A DNA stretch of 64,000 nucleotides, taken from positions 1,817,239-1,881,238 of the forward strand of contig NZ_SHLI01000001.1 in assembly GCF_004217415.1 (NCBI RefSeq), in the 5' to 3' direction. The notes beneath the pieces are model-generated. The model ran no database searches. It saw only the letters and a list, made by a program, of their open reading frames with translations, and was not told the origin of the DNA. A program made the translations under genes and the position numbers. The stretch's first letter is position 1; each line of letters starts with the position of its first letter. The DNA comes from Spiribacter vilamensis. GTDB lineage: Bacteria; Pseudomonadota; Gammaproteobacteria; Nitrococcales; Nitrococcaceae. Below, in pieces: positions 43,117 to 51,312 of the stretch.

Positions 43117-44054
43117 CGCTGCGCGACGCGCTCGGGCAGCTCGGTCAGCCGAACGTTGGCCATGACCCGGTCGAGCCGGTTGGTGGTGATCATGGCGCGC
43201 ACCTCGTCGACATAGGCCATGCCCCGCTCGGAGTATCGCTCGAGCCCGCCGGCCATCTGCGCCGGGGTCATGTCCCGGCCGGCCTGCCGGGCCCGGGTGC
43301 GCAGCGAGCGAAAGCGCTCGTAGGCGTCGTGGCGGTTGAGGTTGTTCAGGTAGCTACGCACCGAGATGCGCAGGGTCTCGAACCGGCGCACGAAATGATC
43401 GGCATCGGCGTTACGGTTGCGCGGCGTCATGCCCTGGCTCGCGTCCCAGGTCCACTCGCCGAACAGGTTGTTGCCCTCAAGCGCGAAACGCGACGTGCCC
43501 CAGCCGCTCTCCTTGGCCGCCTGCGCCAGCGCCAGTGCCGGCGGAACGGCGTCCACGCGAGCCCGCAGCGTCTGCGCAGTGGCATCGGCCTCGGGATCGG
43601 TCTTGACCCCGTACTCGCGGGACAGCTGCGCGAGGACCTCGGTCTGGCGGTCTTCCGGCAGATCGCCGGCGATCGCCGCCATCAACTCCTCGCGCTGGGC
43701 CTCGATGCGGGCGTTCTCGGCCAGCACCAGCGGCAGCAGGGTCCGAAAGAACAGCGATTTCTTGACCTCGGTGCGGGTCTCGGCCAGGTCATTGGGGAAT
43801 GACTGCACGCTCACCGGCGGGACCTGGTCGGCGGGCCAGGCATAACCGGCGTCGGTGAACACGCCTTGCAGGGCCTCGGCGCTGCTGACCTTCACCGGCT
43901 GCAGCGGCGGGACGTCACCATCGCTTGCGGCCGTATCGGGCCAGGTCAGCCAGGTTACCGCGATGGCGGCGAGTGTCGCCGTCAGGGGCAGTGCGTCGAT
44001 GATCGTACGGAGCATGCCGGCCGACGCCGGGTTGTTATCGGTTGTTGTTGCCAT
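43113..44054 (-). CDS. Bax-like peptidoglycan glucosaminidase
   Basis: A 313-residue protein with an N-terminal membrane anchor (ALPLTATLAAIAVTWLTW, about 22-39) and a C-terminal glucosaminidase domain of the Bax/FlgJ (GH73) type. Motifs are PPALALAQAAKESGWGTSRF, with the expected catalytic glutamate, and GNNLFGEWTW. A conserved Bax-type segment precedes it (LVLAENARIEAQREEL). It probably cleaves peptidoglycan from the outer face of the inner membrane. Its start overlaps the EVE gene by 20 bases, so they are probably cotranscribed. Confidence 0.88.
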   Translation of the reverse strand: MATTTDNNPASAGMLRTIIDALPLTATLAAIAVTWLTWPDTAASDGDVPPLQPVKVSSAEALQGVFTDAGYAWPADQVPPVSVQSFPNDLAETRTEVKKSLFFRTLLPLVLAENARIEAQREELMAAIAGDLPEDRQTEVLAQLSREYGVKTDPEADATAQTLRARVDAVPPALALAQAAKESGWGTSRFALEGNNLFGEWTWDASQGMTPRNRNADADHFVRRFETLRISVRSYLNNLNRHDAYERFRSLRTRARQAGRDMTPAQMAGGLERYSERGMAYVDEVRAMITTNRLDRVMANVRLTELPERVAQR

Positions 44055-44517
44055 CCTGCTTTTCCATGTCGAGGATATGTTGCCACTCCGCCTCGCTCAC
44101 CGGCATGACCGAGAGCCGGTTGCCGCGCTGGACCAGCCGCATGTCGGCGAGTGCTGGCTCGGCCTTGAGCTCGGTGAGCGAGATCAGGCGATCGAGGTGG
44201 CGGATGTAGCGCACATCCACCATCAGCCAGCGCGGGTTGTCCGGATCGCTCTTCGGGTCGAAGTACTTCGCGTCGGGATCGAAGGCGGTGTGGTCGGGAT
44301 AGGCCTCGCTGACCACCTCCATAACGCCCACGATCCCCGGCACCTTGGTGTTGGAGTGGTAGAAAAACGCCTGGTCGCCAGGCTGGAACCGATCGCGGAA
44401 CAGGTTGCGGACCTGGTAGTTGCGGATACCGTCCCAGTGCTCGGTGCCGTCGGGTTCGGCGGCGAGATGATCGATGCCATAGACATCCGGTTCGGATTTC
44501 ATGAGCCAGTAGGCCAT
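44035..44517 (-). CDS. EVE domain protein
   Basis: A 160-residue single EVE-domain protein (PUA-like fold). It begins MAYWLMKSEPDVYGID and has WDGIRNYQVRNLFRD and FFYHSNTKVPGIVGVMEV, the aromatic cage region. EVE domains recognise modified bases in DNA or RNA, and in bacteria often occur near RNA-processing or defence genes. Here the context is housekeeping. The ATG at 44517 gives the conserved MxYWLMKSEP start. A TAGACT (44562-44557 on this strand) may be its -10. Confidence 0.9.
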   Translation of the reverse strand: MAYWLMKSEPDVYGIDHLAAEPDGTEHWDGIRNYQVRNLFRDRFQPGDQAFFYHSNTKVPGIVGVMEVVSEAYPDHTAFDPDAKYFDPKSDPDNPRWLMVDVRYIRHLDRLISLTELKAEPALADMRLVQRGNRLSVMPVSEAEWQHILDMEKQDGNNNR

Positions 44518-44559
44518 TACGCTATCCACCAAAGGCTTGTGATCGGTTGACCGACCAGT

Positions 44560-45147
44560 CTAACAGAGATGGATTGTGTGATCCGTGACCACCCGGTCCA
44601 GGCGCTCGTCCCAGGGATCGTGGGGGATGGCAGGGTGCTGCTGGCCGGCATGGGCCAGGCCCACGCGCAGCGGCCGCCGGCCCCGACCCCGTCCCGCGAG
44701 GGTCCGGTCATAGAACCCGCCGCCCCGGCCCAGCCGATGGCCGGCGGCATCGAAGCCCACCAGCGGCATGATCAGCACATCCAGCGCCGCGACCGGGCAC
44801 ACGGGGGCGTCGGGACGGGCCGGCATGCGGATGCCGTATCGGCCGGTGACGAGCGGGGTGGTCGGGCCATAACGACGAAACACCAGTCGCTGCGAGGACT
44901 GGATGACCGGCAGGTAGACACGCTTACCCGCCCGCCAGGCGGCGTGGAGGAGCGGCGTGGTATCGATTTCGCCATCGGTGGCGAGGTAGAGCGCGACGTG
45001 TCGGGCTCGGCGCCACGGTGGCAGCCGGGTGACACGATGGGCGGCCGTTTCGGCGGCCTTGCGGGCCGCCCGGCCACGGATCCGGCGCCGCCGGGCTCGC
45101 AGCTCGCGGCGCAGATCCGTCTTGGTGTCTGAGTGGGTCCCCATCAT
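44560..45147 (-). CDS. 5-formyltetrahydrofolate cyclo-ligase
   Basis: A 195-residue 5-FCL (YgfA family), which converts 5-formyl-THF to 5,10-methenyl-THF with ATP. Features are DLRRELRARRRR at the N-terminus, LYLATDGEIDT, and the GHRLGRGGGFYDR motif near the C-terminus. The ATG at 45147 (or 45144) lies within the 3' end of the 6S RNA, so the gene is probably expressed by read-through from ssrS. This is like E. coli ssrS-ygfA but even tighter. Longer readings would place the N-terminus inside the RNA and are rejected. Confidence 0.9.
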   Translation of the reverse strand: MMGTHSDTKTDLRRELRARRRRIRGRAARKAAETAAHRVTRLPPWRRARHVALYLATDGEIDTTPLLHAAWRAGKRVYLPVIQSSQRLVFRRYGPTTPLVTGRYGIRMPARPDAPVCPVAALDVLIMPLVGFDAAGHRLGRGGGFYDRTLAGRGRGRRPLRVGLAHAGQQHPAIPHDPWDERLDRVVTDHTIHLC

Positions 45148-45322
45148 GCCGTTCGGGCGTCGCCCTTGAACCCTTTGGTTCAGGTCGGGAAGGTCGAATG
45201 ACGTCTTAGGCTTTCCGCACGCGGCGGACCTGCACACCAACGGCATTACAGCCCCTTCCCTAAGGCGCATGATTGTAGGGTCAAGAATGCATAAGCCCGG
45301 TGTCGAACACCACAGGGACCCA
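45134..45322 (-). ncRNA. ssrS: 6S RNA
   Basis: The 206-base gap between zapA and the 5-FCL gene is the standard place for ssrS. On the minus strand it contains TGAACCAAAGGGTTCAAGGG, a close match to the conserved E. coli 6S segment CTTGAACCAAGGGTTCAAGG. The predicted ends close a terminal stem: TGGGTCCC (from 45322) pairs with GGGGACCCA (to 45134). The resulting 189 bases agree with the usual size of about 184. 6S RNA mimics an open promoter and sequesters sigma70 polymerase in stationary phase. End positions are estimates. Confidence 0.88.
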
Positions 45323-45353
45323 TTTACAGTTTGCCTTGAGGAAGCGGGCGCGT

Positions 45354-45668
45354 CTAGCGTCGACGCAACTCGGCGGGGATGTCGACCTGGTCGAGGTAGT
45401 CATGGATGCGGGTATCGAGGGCCTGCAGGCGCTCCCCCAGCGATCCGTCGTCGTGGGACTGTGCCTGCGCCTCGAGCAGCTCGTGCATCAGGTTGAGCGC
45501 GGTGACGATGGCGATGCGGTCGGTGCCCACCACCCGTCCACCGTCGCGGACTTCGCGCATGCGCGCATCGAGCTGGCGGGCCGACTCGCGCAGCTCGGCC
45601 TGCTGGCCCGGCGGCGCGGCCACCATGAAATCGCGGTCGAGAATATTGACCTTGACCGGCTCGCTCAT
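45354..45668 (-). CDS. zapA: Cell division protein ZapA
   Basis: A 104-residue ZapA that bundles FtsZ filaments. The N-terminal VKVNILDRDFMVAAPPG strand region and the following helix (LRESARQLDARMREVR, TDRIAIVTALNLMHELL) are typical. Its start overlaps the stop of the ZapB-like gene (ATGA). It lies directly upstream of 6S RNA, as in E. coli. Confidence 0.93.
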   Translation of the reverse strand: MSEPVKVNILDRDFMVAAPPGQQAELRESARQLDARMREVRDGGRVVGTDRIAIVTALNLMHELLEAQAQSHDDGSLGERLQALDTRIHDYLDQVDIPAELRRR

Positions 45669-45892
45669 CCGTCCTGCTCCAGGGCCTTCAGCCGGCCGAT
45701 CATCGCCTCGATGCGGGCGCGGGCGGTCTCGTTTTTCTCGAGCAGGGCGGCGCGCTCGGCGTTGAGGGATTCCTGGGTGCGCAGCAGCACGCGATTCTCG
45801 TCACGCAGCTGCTCGCAGAGCTGGATCAACCGCTCCACGCGCCGTTCGAGCCGGTCCGCCTGTTCGTTAACGGAATCAACCACTTGTCCCAT
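45665..45892 (-). CDS. TIGR02449/ZapB-like coiled-coil protein
   Basis: A 75-residue, almost entirely coiled-coil protein (DRLERRVERLIQLCEQLRDE; LLEKNETARARIEAMIGRL). Small proteins of this type precede zapA in many gammaproteobacteria and resemble the FtsZ-ring factor ZapB. ATG 45892 or an upstream TTG 45901 are possible starts. It is coupled to zapA by a four-base overlap and diverges from ygfB. Confidence 0.83.
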   Translation of the reverse strand: MGQVVDSVNEQADRLERRVERLIQLCEQLRDENRVLLRTQESLNAERAALLEKNETARARIEAMIGRLKALEQDG

Positions 45893-45910
45893 CCCCTTCA
45901 ACTGCCGCTG

Positions 45911-45932
45911 AGTCTAGCAGCAATGCTAGACT
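45911..45932. promoter_or_regulatory. Palindromic divergent promoter region of ygfB and the ZapB-like gene
   Basis: AGTCTAGCA and TGCTAGACT are perfect 9-base inverted arms around GCAA, filling most of the gap between the divergent genes. Each arm presents an outward-facing GCTAGACT, i.e. a TAGACT -10-like hexamer on each strand. For ygfB, transcription would start at or near the ATG at 45940. Confidence 0.5.
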
Positions 45933-45939
45933 AATGCCC

Positions 45940-46527
45940 ATGAATGAATCCGAACGCTATACCGATGTGGTCGCGGCGCTGGCGGGCGTCGAGGCCGAGA
46001 TTTCCGCCGCCGAGGCGCAGGGCATGCTCTGCGGGCTTTTCTGCAGTCCCGAGACGCCCGACACGGCGCAGTGGATTGCCCAGGTGCTGGATGGCCTGTC
46101 GCCCAAGGGCGAGCCGGCCCGCGAGGTGCTCGAGACGCTGAGCGCGCTCTACCAGGACACCCGCGACCGGCTCGAGAACGACAGCCTCGAGTTCGAGCCG
46201 CTGCTGCCCGATGACGATGCCCCCATCGGCGAGCGCGCCGCGGCGCTGGGTCACTGGTGCGAGGGCTTCCTGTTCGGGATCGGCGTGGCGGGCAGCCACG
46301 ACCCGGCGAAGCTGCCGCGCGAGGCCAACGAGGTGATCAACGACCTCACCGAGATCGCGCGCATCGACGCGGACGCCGAGTTCGACGAGGACAACGAGAT
46401 CGCCTATACCGAGCTGGTGGAATACCTGCGCGCGGCGACCCTGCTGGTGCGCGAGCACACGGCGCTGCCCTCCTCGGCCCAGCCGGTGGAGGCCGGGGAT
46501 CGCGCCGACCCCGATGTACTGCATTGA
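45940..46527 (+). CDS. ygfB: YgfB/UPF0149 family protein
   Basis: A 195-residue YgfB-family protein. Family features are AEAQGMLCGLFC, LGHWCEGFLFGIG and the acidic DDDAPIGERAAAL segment. The protein is strongly acidic. In Pseudomonas, YgfB influences expression of other regulons, but the molecular function is not settled. The order ygfB-pepP-ubiH is the same as in E. coli. ATG 45940 is preferred; an ATG at 45934 is nearly at the -10-like hexamer. Confidence 0.9.
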   Translation: MNESERYTDVVAALAGVEAEISAAEAQGMLCGLFCSPETPDTAQWIAQVLDGLSPKGEPAREVLETLSALYQDTRDRLENDSLEFEPLLPDDDAPIGERAAALGHWCEGFLFGIGVAGSHDPAKLPREANEVINDLTEIARIDADAEFDEDNEIAYTELVEYLRAATLLVREHTALPSSAQPVEAGDRADPDVLH

Positions 46528-46544
46528 CCCGGGATACAGCCGCC

Positions 46545-47837
46545 ATGGACACCATTGAATACGCCCGTCGCCGCGATGCCCTGATGGAGCGGATGGGCGA
46601 TGACGCCATCGCCGTGATCGCCGGGGCCGGCGAGCACCCGCGCAATCGCGACGTCGACTACCCGTTCCGCCAGGACAGCGACTTCCGCTACCTGACCGGC
46701 TTTATCGAGCCCGACGCCGTCGCCGTGCTGGCGCCGGGCCGGGCCGAGGGCGCGTTCATCCTGTTCTCGCGTGAGCGGGATCCGCTGCGCGAGACCTGGC
46801 AGGGCCGCACCATCGGTCAGGATGCCGCGCAGTCGGAGTACGGCGCCGATGCCGCCTACCCCATCGACGAGCTCGACGAGGTCATGCCCGGGCTGCTGGC
46901 CGACCGGTTATCGCTCTACTGCGCGCTGGGCGCCGACGACACGTTCGACCAGCGCCTCATCGCCTGGGTCAACGACGCCCGCTCGCGTTGGGGTGCGCGT
47001 GCGCCCCAGGCCTATGCGGCCATCGAGCCGCTGCTGCATGCCGAGCGCCTGGTCAAATCCCCCGCCGAGATCGAGCAGATGGGCGCCGCGGCTCGGATCT
47101 CCGCCGCCGCGCATCGCCGGTTGATGGCCAACCTGCGCCCGGGCATGCGGGAGTACGAGGTCGAGGCGGAACTGCTCTACGAATTCCGCCGTCACAACGG
47201 CGAGCCGGCCTACCCGATCATCGCCGGCGGCGGGGCCAATGCCTGCGTGCTGCATTACATCGCCAACCAGGCCGAGTTGCGCGACGGCGATCTGATCCTG
47301 GTGGATGCCGGGATCGAGCGGGCGGGCTATGCCGCCGACATCACTCGGACCGTCCCGGTGAACGGGCGCTTCAGTGCCGATCAGCAGGCCATCTACGAGG
47401 TGGTGCTCGCCGCCCAGCACGCGGCCCTCGAACGGGTCGCGCCGGGCGAGAGCTTCAACGCCGCCCACGAGGCCGCCACCCGCGTGCTGGTGACGGGCAT
47501 GGTGGATCTGGGGCTGCTCGAGGGCGGCGTCGATGACCTGATCGAGTCCGGCGACTACCGGCGCTATTTCATGCATCGCACCGGGCACTGGCTGGGGATG
47601 GACGTCCACGACGTCGGGCCTTATAAGGTCGATGGTGACTGGCGCCTGCTGCAGCCGGGCATGGTGGTAACGGTGGAGCCGGGGCTCTATATCCCGCCGG
47701 GCAGCCCGGTGGACGAGCGCTGGCAGGGCATTGGCATTCGCATCGAGGACGACTGCGTGGTGACCCATGACGGTCACGAGAACCTGACCGAGGCGGTGCC
47801 CAAGACCGTCGATGCCATCGAAGCGGCGATGGCCTGA
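46545..47837 (+). CDS. pepP: Xaa-Pro aminopeptidase PepP
   Basis: A 430-residue metallopeptidase that removes an N-terminal residue preceding proline. The N-terminal creatinase-like domain has NRDVDYPFRQDSDFRYLTGF. The C-terminal pita-bread domain has the dinuclear metal ligands: LVDAGIERAGYAADITRT (two Asp), HRTGHWLGMDVHD (His), VTVEPGLYI and GIRIEDD (two Glu). ATG 46545 matches the E. coli start region. It is part of the ygfB-pepP-ubiH operon. Confidence 0.95.
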   Translation: MDTIEYARRRDALMERMGDDAIAVIAGAGEHPRNRDVDYPFRQDSDFRYLTGFIEPDAVAVLAPGRAEGAFILFSRERDPLRETWQGRTIGQDAAQSEYGADAAYPIDELDEVMPGLLADRLSLYCALGADDTFDQRLIAWVNDARSRWGARAPQAYAAIEPLLHAERLVKSPAEIEQMGAAARISAAAHRRLMANLRPGMREYEVEAELLYEFRRHNGEPAYPIIAGGGANACVLHYIANQAELRDGDLILVDAGIERAGYAADITRTVPVNGRFSADQQAIYEVVLAAQHAALERVAPGESFNAAHEAATRVLVTGMVDLGLLEGGVDDLIESGDYRRYFMHRTGHWLGMDVHDVGPYKVDGDWRLLQPGMVVTVEPGLYIPPGSPVDERWQGIGIRIEDDCVVTHDGHENLTEAVPKTVDAIEAAMA

Positions 47838-47859
47838 ACCCGGAGGAGGCTTGAGCGCC

Positions 47860-49125
47860 ATGGCGTCTGACAACGCGAGTGAGGATCATCGATTCGATGT
47901 GGTGATTGCCGGCGGTGGGCTCGTCGGCGCGAGCCTGGCCGTCGCGCTGCGAGACAGCGGCCTGACGGTGGCGGTGGTGGAGCCGGTGGAGGCCCGGTCC
48001 GACCAGCAGCCGAGCTTTGACGAGCGCCACACCGCGCTGGCGCCCACCTCGCGACGGTTCTTCACCAACCTCGGGCTCTGGCCCGCCATCGAGCCGGGGG
48101 TGGAGCCGATCGAGCAGATCCACGTCTCCGATCGCGGCCATGGCGGCTTTACCCGCCTCACCGCCGAGGCCGAGGGCCTGCCGGCGCTGGGCCACGTGGC
48201 GCCCAACCGGGTGCTGGGCCAGGCGTTGCGACCGGCGATGGAGGCGGCGGCGACACTGTTCTGCCCGGCGCGCATTATCGATAGCCACGCGCAGTACGCC
48301 GCCGATGACAACGATGACGCCGCGCGACTGATTGGCCGCAAGGTGCGCATCGCCACCGATAGCGGCGAGACGACGCTCACCACGCGGCTACTGGTGGTGG
48401 CGGACGGCGTGCACTCCACCACCCGCGCGGCGCTCGGTATCGACACCCGCGAGCGCGACTACGGCCAGAGCGCGGTCATCGCCAACGTCCGCGCCGAGCG
48501 GCCGCACAAAGGCATGGCCTACGAGCGCTTCACCCCCGAGGGGCCGCTCGCCGTGCTGCCGGCGGCGGGGGGGCGTGTGTCCATCGTCTGGCCGCTGCCC
48601 ACCGAGACCGCCGAATGGATGGCCTGGGAGACCTCCGATGCCACCTTCCTGGCGCGGTTGCAGGCGACGTTTGGCTGGCGACTGGGCAAGCTGGAGGCGG
48701 TGGGCAAGCGGTCGCTCTACCCGCTGGCGGCGGTAACGGCGACGGAATTCGCGACCGACCGGGCCGTGGTGCTGGGCAATGCCGCCCATGCGCTGCACCC
48801 GGTGGGCGGCCAGGGGCTCAACCTGGCGCTGCGCGATGTCGCGGCGCTCGCCGAGGCGCTTGGCGGGGCCACCGATCCGGGTGACGCGGATCTGCTATCC
48901 GCCTATGCCCAGTCCCGCGAGGGCGATTACCGGCGCACCTACGCCTTCACCGACGGCCTGGTGCGTCTATTCAGCAATGATTCGCTGGCGCTGGCGGCGA
49001 TCCGTAACATCGGCCTGACGGCGCTGGACCTGATCCCGCCGGCACGGCGGCTTTTAATGAAACAGGGGACGGGGGCGGCCGGCAATGTCCCGCCGCTGTG
49101 CCAGGACCAGGAGGCAACATCATGA
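47860..49125 (+). CDS. ubiH: FAD-dependent ubiquinone hydroxylase (UbiH-like)
   Basis: A 421-residue flavoprotein monooxygenase. The FAD site GGGLVGASLAVAL lies near the N-terminus, the DG motif is ADGVHSTTR, and the second FAD motif is LGNAAHALHPVGGQGLNLAL. Position after pepP and sequence fit UbiH (2-octaprenyl-6-methoxyphenol 4-hydroxylase); the paralogues UbiF and UbiI are alternatives and neither is adjacent. ATG 47860 follows GGAGGAGG. The stop overlaps gcvH (ATGA). Confidence 0.9.
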   Translation: MASDNASEDHRFDVVIAGGGLVGASLAVALRDSGLTVAVVEPVEARSDQQPSFDERHTALAPTSRRFFTNLGLWPAIEPGVEPIEQIHVSDRGHGGFTRLTAEAEGLPALGHVAPNRVLGQALRPAMEAAATLFCPARIIDSHAQYAADDNDDAARLIGRKVRIATDSGETTLTTRLLVVADGVHSTTRAALGIDTRERDYGQSAVIANVRAERPHKGMAYERFTPEGPLAVLPAAGGRVSIVWPLPTETAEWMAWETSDATFLARLQATFGWRLGKLEAVGKRSLYPLAAVTATEFATDRAVVLGNAAHALHPVGGQGLNLALRDVAALAEALGGATDPGDADLLSAYAQSREGDYRRTYAFTDGLVRLFSNDSLALAAIRNIGLTALDLIPPARRLLMKQGTGAAGNVPPLCQDQEATS

Positions 49126-49514
49126 GCGAGATTCCCGCCGATCTGCGGTATGCCACCACCCACGAATGGGTGCGCGACGACGGTGACGGTGTCATCACCG
49201 TCGGCATCACCGATCACGCCCAGGCCGAGCTCGGTGACCTGGTCTTCGTCCAGCTGCCCGGCGAGGAGGGCGCCGTCGAGGCCGGGGCCGCCTGCGCCGT
49301 GGTGGAGTCGGTGAAGACCGCCTCGGATATCCACGCGCCGGTGGACGGCGAGATCATCGCCACCCACGACGACGTGGCCGATGATCCGGAGCAGGTCAAC
49401 ACCGATCCCTACGGCGAGGGCTGGCTCTTTACGATGCGCATGGTGGACGACGCCTCGCTGGGTGAGCTGCTGGATGCCGACGGCTACGCCGAACTGATCG
49501 ACGACGACGCGTAA
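49122..49514 (+). CDS. gcvH: Glycine cleavage system H protein
   Basis: A 130-residue lipoyl carrier. The lipoylated lysine is Lys65 in VESVKTASD, and YATTHEWVRDDGDGVITVGITDHAQ and GEGWLF are standard. It is very acidic. Its start overlaps the ubiH stop, so it belongs to that operon. gcvT and gcvP, often adjacent, are not nearby. It either works with distant GcvT/GcvP or serves as a lipoyl shuttle; lipoylated proteins also donate electrons to Ohr in some bacteria. Confidence 0.94.
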   Translation: MSEIPADLRYATTHEWVRDDGDGVITVGITDHAQAELGDLVFVQLPGEEGAVEAGAACAVVESVKTASDIHAPVDGEIIATHDDVADDPEQVNTDPYGEGWLFTMRMVDDASLGELLDADGYAELIDDDA

Positions 49515-49527
49515 GAGGGAGCAAGCC

Positions 49528-51312
49528 ATGACCACGGAGGGGGGGAATAGCGGCGACCTGCTCACGCGGGCCCGGGCCTGGCGGGATGCCGATCCCGATC
49601 CGGCGACGCGGGCCGAGCTGGATGCGCGGATCGAGCAGGGCGACGTGCGCGACTGCTTCGAGCCGCCGCTGGGGTTCGGGACCGCCGGCCTGCGCGGCCT
49701 GAAGGGCCCCGGCCCGGCGCACATGAACCATCGCCTCATCCAGCGGGTGACGGCGGTGCTGGCGGACCTGCTGCGCGCCGAGGTGCCGGATGCCGCCGAG
49801 CGCGGCGTGGTGATCGGGTATGACGCCCGGCATGGCTCCGCCGAGCTGGCGGAGACGGCGGCGCAGACCATCGCCGGCGCCGGGCTGGGCGTGCACGTGT
49901 TCGATACCTATGCGCCGACGCCGCTGGTGGCCTTCGCCGCGCTGGAGCTGAATGCGACGGCGGGGCTGGTGCTGACGGCCAGCCACAACCCGCCGGAGTA
50001 CCTGGGCTACAAGGTCTATGGCGCGCGGGCGGTACAGATCGTCCCGCCCACCGACGAGCGCATCGCCCAGGCCCTGGGGGCCCTGCCCGCTGGGGTCGAG
50101 ATCCCGCAGCTGGATGCCGAGGCGGCCGCTGCGAGTGATCGCTGCCCTTACTGGCGGATGCACGGCGATGAGCTGCGATCGACCTACCGTGCGGCCATTG
50201 CCCGGCCGTCGTCGACGGAGACCCCGCTGCGGGTGGCCTACAGCGCCATGCACGGCGTCGCCGGTGATCTGGTTCGGGACGTCCTGGCCCAGCAGGGCGG
50301 GATTGAGCTCGTGGAGGTCGACGAGCAGGCGGCACCGGACGGGGATTTCCCCACCGTGCGCTTCCCCAACCCCGAGGAGCCCGGCGCGCTGGATCGCCTG
50401 ACCGCTCGTGCCGCGGAGGTGGGTGCGGACCTGGCCCTGGCCACCGACCCCGATGGCGATCGGCTGGCGGTGGCGCTCGCCGACGAGCAGGGCGAGTGGC
50501 AGGTGCTGATGGGGGATCAGACCGGGGTGCTGATTGCCGATGCGCTGATGGACCAGGCCGTGAACGGTGGCGAGGACAACGATCAGCCGGCGCATAGCCG
50601 GCCGTTCGTGATGAACACGGTGGTCAGTTCGCGGCTGCTGGGCCGCGTGGCGGATTATTATGGCGTGGACTGCGAGCAGACCCTGACCGGGTTCAAGTGG
50701 CTGTGGAACCGGGCGCTGGAGCGCGAGACCGAGGGCGATCATTTCCTGTTCGCCTACGAGGACGCCATCGGCTTTTGCCCGACGCGCCGGGTGCGCGACA
50801 AGGATGGCATCGCCACGGCCGTGGTGGTCACCGAGATGGCGCGCGCGGCCAAGACCGCCGGGACGACGCTGTATGCGCAGCTGCAGGCGATCTACCAGCG
50901 CCACGGCCTGTCGGTGAACCGGCAGGTCAGCATCAAGCTCAGCGGCGATGACGCCCGTGATCGCATGAACGAGCGGCTGCAGGCCCTGAGGCAGACACCG
51001 CCCATCGAGGTCGCCGGACTGGCCGTCACGCGCATCCACGACTACCAGACCGCCCAACGTCACGCCCCGGATGGTAGCGATGCCGAACCCATCCCGCTGC
51101 CGGCGACGGACCTGGTCCAGCTAGACCTGGCGGGCCGCGAGGGGACCTATCACGTGAGCATTCGCCCGAGCGGCACCGAGCCCAAGCTCAAGATTTACCT
51201 CGAGTACCTGGGGGCGCCGGCGAGTGCCGATCTGGCGGGGGAAAGCCAGGAGGCGGATGGGCAGTTGGAGCGGATCGGGCAGGATCTGGAAAGGAAGTTG
51301 ACCAATGAATGA
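49528..51312 (+). CDS. Phospho-sugar mutase (phosphoglucomutase/phosphomannomutase family)
   Basis: A 594-residue alpha-D-phosphohexomutase, of the long type like PgcA/Pgm2. The catalytic serine lies in LTASHNPPEYLGYKVYG, the metal loop is ATDPDGDRLAVAL, the sugar-binding loop FAYEDAIGF, and the phosphate loop IRPSGTEPKLKIY. The start GFGTAGLRGLKGPGP is typical of the long family. It interconverts hexose-1- and -6-phosphates for sugar nucleotide supply. It overlaps the Wzz-like gene by eight bases, tying it to the polysaccharide locus. Confidence 0.9.
   Translation: MTTEGGNSGDLLTRARAWRDADPDPATRAELDARIEQGDVRDCFEPPLGFGTAGLRGLKGPGPAHMNHRLIQRVTAVLADLLRAEVPDAAERGVVIGYDARHGSAELAETAAQTIAGAGLGVHVFDTYAPTPLVAFAALELNATAGLVLTASHNPPEYLGYKVYGARAVQIVPPTDERIAQALGALPAGVEIPQLDAEAAAASDRCPYWRMHGDELRSTYRAAIARPSSTETPLRVAYSAMHGVAGDLVRDVLAQQGGIELVEVDEQAAPDGDFPTVRFPNPEEPGALDRLTARAAEVGADLALATDPDGDRLAVALADEQGEWQVLMGDQTGVLIADALMDQAVNGGEDNDQPAHSRPFVMNTVVSSRLLGRVADYYGVDCEQTLTGFKWLWNRALERETEGDHFLFAYEDAIGFCPTRRVRDKDGIATAVVVTEMARAAKTAGTTLYAQLQAIYQRHGLSVNRQVSIKLSGDDARDRMNERLQALRQTPPIEVAGLAVTRIHDYQTAQRHAPDGSDAEPIPLPATDLVQLDLAGREGTYHVSIRPSGTEPKLKIYLEYLGAPASADLAGESQEADGQLERIGQDLERKLTNE

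Noticed and set aside
45148-45270. 5' extension of the 5-FCL gene to 45270
   Set aside because: That stretch lies within the 6S RNA and does not resemble the enzyme family's N-terminus.
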